Shown in pieces: positions 42,732 to 50,420 of a stretch of 64,000 nucleotides of DNA. The translations under genes were made by a program, and so were the position numbers. The stretch spans positions 1 to 64,000 of the forward strand of contig ATTB01000003.1 of the NCBI GenBank assembly GCA_000419465.1, given 5' to 3'. The notes beneath the pieces are model-generated. The model was not told the origin of the DNA. It saw only the letters and a program-made list of their open reading frames with translations, and made no database searches. The first letter of the stretch is position 1. The number at the start of each line of letters is the position of its first letter. This DNA comes from an alpha proteobacterium SCGC AAA028-C07 (GTDB taxonomy: Bacteria; Pseudomonadota; Alphaproteobacteria; Pelagibacterales; Pelagibacteraceae).

Positions 42732-45233
42732 TTAATTATTTAAAGATAAATTTTTTAGAGATGCAAAAGGGTTGTTGATATTTTTTTTAACATTATCTTT
42801 TTTAATTTTTTTCTTATCTTTGTGTTTGAAATCATAGCTAAATATATCTTTGTCTTTGGTTAGTTTTTTATAATTCATTAACTTTAATAATTTTTCAAAA
42901 TCTTCTTTTCCACATCCTAGAAGATTAAGCATTTCAGAAGATATAGCGAATTGATTGTTATTTGTTGAACTTAAGATTTTTATAAAAAGTTTTTCCAACA
43001 TATCGACTCTGATTATATAGTTCTCAAAAGTTTCAAACCCACATATTAATAAAAATTCTTTATTTTGTGTTTCAAAATTTTTTAAAAAATTTAATCCAAA
43101 ATTTGGACATTTCTCTCTTTGAGTTTTATTATTAAAACAATTCCAAAGAATTATTTTTAAGTTTACAGCTTTAGGCTTAATCATTAGGGGTTGATAGATG
43201 TGATATCTTCCAATTTTAATTCCAATTTTTTTAATATTAGCTCTTTGTTCTTTATCTAAATTTTTTAGTGAATCTTCTGCATCTAATCTTTTTAGTACTC
43301 CATGATTCTCAAATAATCTAAAACATAAAGCTCGAGCATAGCTATTTTCTAAATTAATTTTTGAAGTTTTTATTAAATCACTAAGGTGAAGATTTTTTTC
43401 TTTATCAATCCACTTTTCTAAATAATTCTTTAATTCAGTTTGCTCATCTACGTCTAGTGAGTCATCAATTAATAGTTTTATTTTTGGATTTAAATAATCT
43501 TTTCCTGGGATAATTGTTGCAATAGGATTTTCTTTCCAAAATATTTTAAAATCCTCTTTTAATTGAAGAGCTGCAGTTTCAATGTTTTCTTTAACAATAT
43601 TATTAATTCTTTTTTTTAATTCCTCTACAACTCCTTGACGAGCAGCTTTTTTCATAGACTTGATGTCTGTTTGAAGAGCTGTGCTTGAAAAATCCAAGTT
43701 AAGTCTCAAGCCTTTAATGGTGCCAATAAATTGTTTATCAATTATTACTTCATCTTTTTCTGAAATTTGAGTTTCTAATTTTGCATCCTGTTTTAAATGC
43801 TTAGAAAGAATGCTTATTCTTCTATCAATAAAACTTTTTGATAATTCTTCATGTAATTTTGCAGAAAGTTTATCTTCAATATCCTTTGTTTTAGCTATCC
43901 AATAATCACTATTTTCGACCCAATTCTTCTTATAAGAAACATATGCCCAAGTTCTTACATGCGAGATTCTGTTTGCAATCGTATCAATATTTCCAGATTC
44001 ATTATCTAGACCACTTAATTGAGCGCGCATCCATTCATTAGGTATTTTTCCTTTATCAGAAACTAAGAATTCAAAGACTTTTCTAACAATATCAATGTGT
44101 TCGTTATAAGAACTTTTTGTAAAATCTGGTATCTGACAACACTCCCATAAAATAGAGAGATTGTTATTTTTATAATCAGTTTTAATTTGATTATTTTTTA
44201 CTATTAAAGTTTTTAGTACATTTTCATCTAACAGATCTTTATTTCTTAAAAGACTGTGGTCGTAAGGTTTTTGATCAAGACTATTCAAAAGACTTTCTAT
44301 ATTTGAAAAATCTAAATTAGAATTTCTCCAGTAAATATTTATAACACTATCAAATTTATGATTCTCTAATTTATCTATTTGCTCAGGACTTAATTCGTCA
44401 CATTTTCCTGTGATACCAAAAGTTCCATCATTCATGTATCTTCCTGCACGTCCAGCAATCTGTCCTATTTCTGTTAGACGCAGATGTCTATTACGCCTTC
44501 CATCAAACTTATTAAGGTTATTAAAACTGATGTTATCAATGTCCATATTAATTCCCATTCCAATTGCATCTGTTGCAACAAGAAAATCAACATCACCAGA
44601 TTGATATAATTCAACTTGAGCGTTTCTTGTTTTAGGACTTAAAGACCCCATAACTATTGCTGCTCCACCTCTTTGTCGTCTGACAAATTCTGCAAGTGCA
44701 TAAACTTCATCAACAGAAAAAGCGATAATCGCTGTTCGACCAGGAAGCCTAGATATTTTTTTATGACCAGAATAAGAAAGTTTAGAAAATCTTTCCTTAA
44801 ATATAAACTCAACTTCTGGAACAAATTTTTGTATTATATTTTGCATAATGTTAGAGCCGAGAAACATTGTTAATTTGTCTCCTCGCATATTCAATAAGCG
44901 GTCAGTAAAGATATGACCTCTTTCATGATCAGCGCACATTTGAATTTCATCTATTGCAACAAATTCAGCACTAATATCGAGGGGCATAGATTCAACCGTA
45001 CATAAAAAATAATCTGCATAAGGAGGAATAATTTTTTCTTCTCCAGTTATTAAAGCAACTTTTTCAATGCCAACTTTTTGAATACATTTTTCATAAACTT
45101 CCCTTGCAAGTAAACGAAGTGGGAGTCCAATAATTCCGGAACCAAACTGAAGCATTCTTTCAATTGCAAAATGTGTTTTGCCGGTATTTGTTGGACCAAG
45201 AACAGCAATAATATTTTTTTCTGATAAAGACAT
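42732..45233 (-). CDS. SUV3-like DExH RNA helicase
   Basis: 833 residues. Seen: Walker A GPTNTGKT at 13-20, DEIQ at 95-98, ATDAIGMGINMD and QIAGRAGRY in the second helicase lobe, then a long C-terminal region without recognisable motif except late basic repeats (FKHKDKKKIKKDN). The GPTNTGKTH start and DEIQM box are those of the SUV3 branch, whose mitochondrial members unwind RNA in the degradosome. Alphaproteobacterial copies usually have a neighbouring S4-domain gene; here only 68 bases separate it from fdxA, so that gene is missing. RNA decay or ribosome role is inferred. Confidence 0.9.
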   Translation of the reverse strand: MSLSEKNIIAVLGPTNTGKTHFAIERMLQFGSGIIGLPLRLLAREVYEKCIQKVGIEKVALITGEEKIIPPYADYFLCTVESMPLDISAEFVAIDEIQMCADHERGHIFTDRLLNMRGDKLTMFLGSNIMQNIIQKFVPEVEFIFKERFSKLSYSGHKKISRLPGRTAIIAFSVDEVYALAEFVRRQRGGAAIVMGSLSPKTRNAQVELYQSGDVDFLVATDAIGMGINMDIDNISFNNLNKFDGRRNRHLRLTEIGQIAGRAGRYMNDGTFGITGKCDELSPEQIDKLENHKFDSVINIYWRNSNLDFSNIESLLNSLDQKPYDHSLLRNKDLLDENVLKTLIVKNNQIKTDYKNNNLSILWECCQIPDFTKSSYNEHIDIVRKVFEFLVSDKGKIPNEWMRAQLSGLDNESGNIDTIANRISHVRTWAYVSYKKNWVENSDYWIAKTKDIEDKLSAKLHEELSKSFIDRRISILSKHLKQDAKLETQISEKDEVIIDKQFIGTIKGLRLNLDFSSTALQTDIKSMKKAARQGVVEELKKRINNIVKENIETAALQLKEDFKIFWKENPIATIIPGKDYLNPKIKLLIDDSLDVDEQTELKNYLEKWIDKEKNLHLSDLIKTSKINLENSYARALCFRLFENHGVLKRLDAEDSLKNLDKEQRANIKKIGIKIGRYHIYQPLMIKPKAVNLKIILWNCFNNKTQREKCPNFGLNFLKNFETQNKEFLLICGFETFENYIIRVDMLEKLFIKILSSTNNNQFAISSEMLNLLGCGKEDFEKLLKLMNYKKLTKDKDIFSYDFKHKDKKKIKKDNVKKNINNPFASLKNLSLNN

Positions 45234-45350
45234 TTTTAGTATTAAATTTTTTTCGAGATACTACCTGTTGTTATCAGCCAAGAACAAAGCAGGCATAAAA
45301 TATGACCGAATCACTCGAAAAAATGTTCTCATTTTTTTAAATTTTTACAG

Positions 45351-46100
45351 TTATAATTTTTTAATACGCTTAACACACAATAGTGGCAATTTAGATTTTG
45401 AATATATTTTTTTAATAGTTTCTTTTATTCCCATCATAACTACTTTTTTTCTAGCCCCAAAAGCATGTACTAGTTTTTTATTGTTTAATGCAATTGCAAC
45501 ATGACCTTTCCAAAATAACAAGTCTCCTTTTCTAATATTTTTGATAGTAATTTCCTTTTTAAAAAACTTTTTTTGATCTTTAGAATCTCGCGGACTATAA
45601 ATATTATTAAATTTTAACAATTCTTGTACTAAGGCAGAGCAATCTATTCCTCTAGGACTGTTGCCGCCCCATAGATATTTTGTATTAAGATATAATTTAA
45701 TATTATCAAGAAAATGCTTTGTTTTAAAATTTATAGGTTTAGCATTATTTTTTAAAATCCATCCAAGTGTTGTTTGAATAAAATTATTTTTATTATCTAA
45801 AATAGATATTTTGGAATTAAAAAATATTTTTTTGTTTGTTTTGTATTTATTAGTTGGTTTCTTATATAGATTACAATCTTTAGAAATAATCTTGTGTGTT
45901 TTTTTTCTTTTATCTAAATGCAAATCTTTAGCATCAATAAAACCTTCATACTTGTCGTAAGCTTTATATCCTTTATAAAATTTTCCAAATTTACTTTGAG
46001 TAATAAAATTTTCTCCTAAAAGAATTTGAGTAACAATCTCAGATTTTTTATTATTTTTTTTGTAAATATTTGCGATGGGGCTTTTAACTGTAAGCAGCAT
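45351..46100 (-). CDS. NlpC/P60 peptidoglycan endopeptidase with SH3-like region
   Basis: 249 residues. The C-terminal NlpC/P60 domain carries the catalytic Cys154 in RGIDCSALVQ and His200 in FWKGHVAIAL, the pattern of gamma-D-glutamyl-L-diamino acid endopeptidases. The first 120 residues form bacterial SH3-like repeats (ENFITQSKFGKFYKGYKAYD quoted in part: FYKGYKAYD; NNFIQTTLGWI). I see no signal peptide, so it may act on recycled muropeptides in the cytoplasm. It lies 69 bases after the EF-hand gene and near ampG, in a cell-wall group. Confidence 0.88.
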   Translation of the reverse strand: MLLTVKSPIANIYKKNNKKSEIVTQILLGENFITQSKFGKFYKGYKAYDKYEGFIDAKDLHLDKRKKTHKIISKDCNLYKKPTNKYKTNKKIFFNSKISILDNKNNFIQTTLGWILKNNAKPINFKTKHFLDNIKLYLNTKYLWGGNSPRGIDCSALVQELLKFNNIYSPRDSKDQKKFFKKEITIKNIRKGDLLFWKGHVAIALNNKKLVHAFGARKKVVMMGIKETIKKIYSKSKLPLLCVKRIKKL

Positions 46101-46169
46101 ATTCTTATAGATCCTTTGGAATAATAACAGATATTTCCGTTATAAATAAAATATATTTTTTAGATTAAA

Positions 46170-46562
46170 TTATTTTTTAGGAGCTGGATCTTTTTTTTGT
46201 TCAGCTTGTTTCTTTTTAGCGTCTGCTTCTAATTTTTTTAATTTAGCAATTGCAGCATTTTCTTCTTCCAGCGTAACAACGCCATCTTTACTTGTATCAG
46301 TATTATCAAATCTTGTTGCAGCGTCTTTTAAAGGATTTGCATAAAATTCATCTTTTGTAATTTTTCCATCATTATCTTTGTCTATGCTGCTAAATATTTT
46401 TTCTAATTCTTTTTTATTTGCATCTAAATAATCTTGTCTCTTTAATGGAAAAGGAGATTTTTGAGCAGAAACTGTATTGCAGATTAATAGTACTAAAATA
46501 GTAGATAATAATATTTTTTTCACAAGCGAGATATATGCCCCAATGTTATTTCTGTAAATCAT
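46170..46562 (-). CDS. Secreted EF-hand protein
   Basis: 130 residues with a signal peptide (KKILLSTILVLLICNTVSAQ) and two EF-hand loops: DKDNDGKITKDE at 61-72, and D-T-S-K-D-G-V-V-T-L-E-E at 89-100. Both have Asp/Ser at loop positions 1, 3, 5 and Glu at 12, so calcium binding is likely. The tail is lysine/alanine-rich. The ATG overlaps the ampG stop as ATGA; a GTG at 46523 would give a cleaner MKK-type signal peptide. Function unknown; its coupling to ampG suggests an envelope role. Confidence 0.82.
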   Translation of the reverse strand: MIYRNNIGAYISLVKKILLSTILVLLICNTVSAQKSPFPLKRQDYLDANKKELEKIFSSIDKDNDGKITKDEFYANPLKDAATRFDNTDTSKDGVVTLEEENAAIAKLKKLEADAKKKQAEQKKDPAPKK

Positions 46563-48034
46563 TTTTTATTAATTTTAATAGTTTTGTTTATCCACATAAT
46601 TAGCAATAGAACCGGCACTCCAATGATTGCAGTAAATATGAAGAATGTTGGATAACCAAAAAGGTTTACAAAACCTCCAGCATAACCAGCGATTAGCTTA
46701 GGTAAAAATAACATTGCTGAACTAAAAAGTGCATACTGAGTTGCGGTAAATTTTATTGAAGTTAGTGCTGAAAGATAGACAATAAAAGTAGCTCCAGCAA
46801 AGCCGCTCGCAATGTTGTCAGCCGTAATAACAAAGGCTAAAATTTTAACATCTGCAGTAACAAGGGCTAGCCAAGCAAATAAGATGTTACTTAATGCCGA
46901 AATTAATGCGCCAATAAATAAAGATCTCATTACTCCTAAATGAACTGAAGCAAGGCCTCCAATAACGCCACCAACAATAGTAGCTATAGTTCCGAAGAAT
47001 TTTGAATAGGTGGCTATCTCTGAAATTGAAAAACCTTTCTCTATATAAAAAACATTAGCCATTACTCCCAAGACTACATCCGAAATTCTATACAAGCCTA
47101 TTAGAAGTAGAATTGATGTAGCTTTTGATCCGTATCTATTTAGGAAATCCAAAACAGGCTTCGCATACGCATTTTTTGCAGATTCTTTGTTAATAAATTT
47201 TATTTTGATTAAAAAAAATATAATTAAGGCAAATGTTAAGAAGCAAAAAATAATTTTAATAAATTCATTTAGAAAATTAACAATAGGATCTTTGCTATAA
47301 AATAAATCTGTAAAATATAAATAGCATAAAATAAATCCTACAAGAGAAGCTAAAAAAGCAATAAAAAATTTAATTTTTTGATTAGATTTTTTTTCAATAT
47401 TTCTTTTAATTTTTGGCTCAGAAGAATATAAAACAGTTAGGACTCCAAATAGCATAAGCAAAGCCATTATTTGGTAAACTTGTTGCCATACCTTTTGATT
47501 ATAAATTTCTGTTTCTAAAAATGATGCAATCCATAAGCTCCCAGCTCCAGCAACGATCATTGCTATGCGGTAACCAGTTAAGTACATCGAAGATAGCGCT
47601 CCTTGTAAATTTTTTGAGGCAGACTCAATTCTAAAGGCATCAAGTACTATGTCCTGAGTTGCGCTTGAGAATGCAATAAATATTGCACCAATTGCTGTGC
47701 ATAGCAGAGAAGTTTTTGGATCTGTAAAAGAAATAAAAATTAATGAAAGGATTATCATTAACTGAGACAACAGTAGCCAACTTCGTCTATGCCCTAACTT
47801 TCCTAGTATTGGTAATTTTAAATTATCAACTATAGGTGTCCAAATAAATTTAAATGAATATGCAAAACCAACCCAACTGAACAAAGTTATAGTTGCTCTA
47901 TTTACCCCAGCTTTAAATAACCAAACAGATAGTGTAGAAAAAATTAGAAGAATAGGCAGGCCAGCCGCAAAACCAAGCAACAACATTCTTAACGATGTAG
48001 GATTTAAAAGCGGACTTAAATATGAAAATCTCAT
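46559..48034 (-). CDS. ampG: AmpG-type muropeptide permease
   Basis: Major-facilitator permease of the PAT family that imports GlcNAc-anhydroMurNAc peptides for cell-wall recycling. 491 residues with about 12-14 membrane helices. Seen: LPILLIFSTLSVWLFKAGV near 26-44, FSWVGFAYSFKFIWTPIVDN, and LGHRRSWLLLSQL, all typical AmpG motifs, plus ATQDIVLDAFRIE in the first half. A basic loop near 200-220 separates the halves. It is coupled to the EF-hand gene and followed by an NlpC/P60 gene. Confidence 0.9.
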   Translation of the reverse strand: MRFSYLSPLLNPTSLRMLLLGFAAGLPILLIFSTLSVWLFKAGVNRATITLFSWVGFAYSFKFIWTPIVDNLKLPILGKLGHRRSWLLLSQLMIILSLIFISFTDPKTSLLCTAIGAIFIAFSSATQDIVLDAFRIESASKNLQGALSSMYLTGYRIAMIVAGAGSLWIASFLETEIYNQKVWQQVYQIMALLMLFGVLTVLYSSEPKIKRNIEKKSNQKIKFFIAFLASLVGFILCYLYFTDLFYSKDPIVNFLNEFIKIIFCFLTFALIIFFLIKIKFINKESAKNAYAKPVLDFLNRYGSKATSILLLIGLYRISDVVLGVMANVFYIEKGFSISEIATYSKFFGTIATIVGGVIGGLASVHLGVMRSLFIGALISALSNILFAWLALVTADVKILAFVITADNIASGFAGATFIVYLSALTSIKFTATQYALFSSAMLFLPKLIAGYAGGFVNLFGYPTFFIFTAIIGVPVLLLIMWINKTIKINKK

Positions 48035-48076
48035 TAGTAAATAATTTATTTTTTTTTACAGAGAATATAAAGAAAA

Positions 48077-48598
48077 CTATTTAAGCGTACTTAAATATGC
48101 AATTAGATTTGCTCTCTCTTCATCTTTTGCAATACCAGCAAAAGCCATTTTAGTTCCTTTAAGATAATCAGCGGGCTTATATAAAAACCCGTTTAGCTCT
48201 TCAACTGACCAAGCTTTACCATGAGCAGCGAGTGCAGATGAGTATTTAAACTCCGGATGCGAACCAGATTTTTTACCAACAATCCCCCACATTGGAGGAC
48301 CAATTTTCGATGCACCCCCACTTACATTAGTGTGACAAGCTGCACATTTCTTAAATGCATTTTCACCTGCTGCAACATTTGCTGTTGCTAATAAGACTTT
48401 TATATCGGCTAATTTTTCTTCTTTTTTTACTTCGCCTTTAGCAGTAGATTTTGTTTCTGCCACACCTTCAATTTTGTAACCTTGAGTCTCAGGTTTTTTT
48501 ACACGATAAATAGAATCTCCAAATTGATTTAAACCAATTACTAATAAAGCAACAACTAGTACTGCTGCAGCAATTTTATTAAATTCAAAACTGTCCAT
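48077..48598 (-). CDS. Membrane-anchored cytochrome c (CycM-like)
   Basis: 173 residues with an uncleaved N-terminal anchor (hydrophobic 8-26), an Ala/Lys-rich linker, and a class I c-type haem domain. Haem is bound by CAACH (Cys85, Cys88, His89), and the distal Met ligand is in GTKMAFAGI. Similar to the CycM/c552 proteins that shuttle electrons between the bc1 complex and cytochrome oxidase. Stands alone, divergent from kdsB across 106 bases. Confidence 0.92.
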   Translation of the reverse strand: MDSFEFNKIAAAVLVVALLVIGLNQFGDSIYRVKKPETQGYKIEGVAETKSTAKGEVKKEEKLADIKVLLATANVAAGENAFKKCAACHTNVSGGASKIGPPMWGIVGKKSGSHPEFKYSSALAAHGKAWSVEELNGFLYKPADYLKGTKMAFAGIAKDEERANLIAYLSTLK

Positions 48599-48673
48599 AT
48601 TCTAGTGATTTTTATAATCTAAATTGTATAACATCATAATCTTTAAAGTAAAAATTTTTTTTTAAAATCTATT

Positions 48674-48696
48674 TTATGCGTCTTACAGTCGCATAA
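48674..48696. repeat. Inverted repeat between cytochrome c and kdsB
   Basis: TTATGCG and CGCATAA form a perfect seven-base dyad around a nine-base spacer, ending eight bases before the kdsB ATG. Located in the divergent promoter region, it may be an operator or the stem of the kdsB leader. The more GC-rich arms stand out against their AT-rich surroundings. Confidence 0.45.
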
Positions 48697-48704
48697 TTTT
48701 AATT

Positions 48705-49442
48705 ATGAACAATACTGTTATTTTAATACCAAGCCATTTACGAGCAACCAGATTACCTAATAAACCTTTATTGTTAATTAATAATAAACCTATGATTGTT
48801 CATTGTTGGCAGAGAGCAATCGATAGTAAAATTGGAGAAGTGTATGTTGCAACAGCAGACGAGGAAATTGCCAAAGTTATTAAAGACGTTGGTGGGAAAA
48901 GTATTTTAACTAGTAAAGAACATAAAACAGGCTCAGATAGAATTTTTGAAGCTATAGAAAAAAATTTTTCTAAAAAACCAAATAATATTATTAATCTACA
49001 AGGTGACATGCCAAACATTGATCCTTCAGCAATAAAACTATTAGATAAATTTATGAATAATAATTCTTATCAAATAGCAACTCTTGCCACAGAACTAAAT
49101 TCTACAAAAGATTTAGAAAATAAAAATATTGTAAAAGTTGAAACTAAAAAAGAAATGCAAAGAAATAGTTTTGATAATGCATTAGATTTTTTTAGATTAA
49201 AAAATATTAATAAAGGTAATTTTTATTATCATCATGTTGGTATTTATGGTTATCAATACGAAACATTAAAAAAATTTATTTCTTTTAAAAGAAGTGATAA
49301 TGAAATTAATAGAAGCTTAGAGCAAATGCGTGCAATGGATAACGATATATCCATAAGCGTAGGTTTAACGGATTCTTATCCTTTAGGTGTCGATACTATT
49401 GAAGATTTAGAAGAAATAAGAAATATTATGAAAAATGGCTAA
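48705..49442 (+). CDS. kdsB: 3-deoxy-manno-octulosonate cytidylyltransferase
   Basis: Activates Kdo with CTP for lipopolysaccharide synthesis. Seen: PSHLRATRLPNKPLLL at 9-24, the conserved nucleotide loop with a Ser-His variant of the usual PARxxSxRLPxKPL, and NLQGDMPNIDP near 94-104. 245 residues, normal. pheA overlaps its 3' end by eight bases. It shows that the organism makes Kdo-containing outer membrane. Confidence 0.95.
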   Translation: MNNTVILIPSHLRATRLPNKPLLLINNKPMIVHCWQRAIDSKIGEVYVATADEEIAKVIKDVGGKSILTSKEHKTGSDRIFEAIEKNFSKKPNNIINLQGDMPNIDPSAIKLLDKFMNNNSYQIATLATELNSTKDLENKNIVKVETKKEMQRNSFDNALDFFRLKNINKGNFYYHHVGIYGYQYETLKKFISFKRSDNEINRSLEQMRAMDNDISISVGLTDSYPLGVDTIEDLEEIRNIMKNG

Positions 49443-50271
49443 TAAAATAATTATACAAGGCGAACAGGGCGCTTATTCGCATTTAGCGGCAGTAAAGATT
49501 TTTAAAAATCCCGACATGATATGCTGCAAGACCTTTGAAGATGCTTTCGTTAAAACTAAAAGCATTAAAAATAGTAAATTATTAATTCCAATTGAAAATT
49601 CTATAGCGGGTAAAGTTGCAGATGTTCATTACTTATTATCTTCCTCTAGATTAAAAATAGAAGGAGAGCATTATCAAAAAGTTGAACACTGTTTATTAGG
49701 ATTAAAAGACGTCTCTATTAAACAAATAGAAACTGTAAGAAGCCACGCTCAGGCAATTGGGCAGTGTAAGAAAAATATTTATAAATTAAAATTACAGCCA
49801 ATTGTAGCCGCCGATACAGCCGGCTCAGCAAAATACATTTCTGAACATCAAATAGAATCCGAATCTGCTATTGCTTCAGCTCTTGCTGCAAAGATTTATG
49901 GATTGAAGATTTTAAAGAAAAATTTTGAAGATTTAAAAGGTAACGTTACAAGATTTTTAATCATGTCTGCTTCTGCAAGACCAAAGTTATATAAAAAAAA
50001 TAAGAAATATATTACTTCATGTATTTTTCGCCTAAAAAGCGTGCCATCGGCATTGCATAAGGCCTTAGGAGGCTTTGCTGAGAATAAAGTTAATCTTACA
50101 AAGCTTGAAAGTTTTTCAACTGGCAATTCTTTTAAACAGGTAAGTTTTTATCTTGATATTGAAGGGCATATTGAAAACTTAGCAGTAAAGAAAGCTCTAA
50201 CTATTTTAAAAAAACATACTGAAAAATTAGATATTTTAGGTGTTTATTTTGCCAATTCATTTAGATATTAA
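49435..50271 (+). CDS. pheA: Prephenate dehydratase
   Basis: Converts prephenate to phenylpyruvate. The dehydratase domain covers about 5-180 with IQGEQGAYSHLAA, IPIENSIAGKVADVH and GNVTRFLI, whose Thr-Arg-Phe is catalytic. The C-terminal ACT domain follows (LTKLESFSTG), where feedback inhibition by phenylalanine usually acts. 278 residues, monofunctional without chorismate mutase. Coupled to kdsB, an alphaproteobacterial pairing. Confidence 0.96.
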   Translation: MANKIIIQGEQGAYSHLAAVKIFKNPDMICCKTFEDAFVKTKSIKNSKLLIPIENSIAGKVADVHYLLSSSRLKIEGEHYQKVEHCLLGLKDVSIKQIETVRSHAQAIGQCKKNIYKLKLQPIVAADTAGSAKYISEHQIESESAIASALAAKIYGLKILKKNFEDLKGNVTRFLIMSASARPKLYKKNKKYITSCIFRLKSVPSALHKALGGFAENKVNLTKLESFSTGNSFKQVSFYLDIEGHIENLAVKKALTILKKHTEKLDILGVYFANSFRY

Positions 50272-50308
50272 AATTATTATAGCTGTCGTTTTTTTTTAAT
50301 TATCTTGT

Positions 50309-50314
50309 TATAAT
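50309..50314 (+). promoter_or_regulatory. -10 element of the 4.5S RNA gene
   Basis: A perfect TATAAT lies six bases before the predicted 5' end of the SRP RNA at 50320. No clear -35 hexamer is found in the T-rich sequence 16-18 bases upstream. Confidence 0.6.
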
Positions 50315-50319
50315 ATTTT

Positions 50320-50413
50320 GGGAGATTGGTGGCAGGTGGAGGTTACGCTAATCCGGTCAGGTCCGAAAGGAAGCAGCCGTAACGATAATTTTTCAGGTTG
50401 TCCTCAGTCTCCC
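50320..50413 (+). ncRNA. ffs: Signal recognition particle RNA (4.5S)
   Basis: The conserved SRP domain IV core GGTCAGGTCCGAAAGGAAGC (50355-50374) is present, followed by AGCC. The ends GGGAGA and TCTCCC pair to close the hairpin, giving a 94-base RNA of normal size. Six Ts (50415-50420) follow the closing stem as a terminator and lead directly into the dnaX ATG. ffs-dnaX is a common alphaproteobacterial arrangement. Confidence 0.96.
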
Positions 50414-50420
50414 GTTTTTT

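Noticed and set aside
45234-45350. Possible structured RNA (CCTG...CAGG stem with bulges) between the helicase and NlpC/P60 genes
   Set aside because: The stem needs a two-base bulge and a wobble pair, has no terminator or promoter, and lies in the leader of the helicase, where weak folding is expected by chance.
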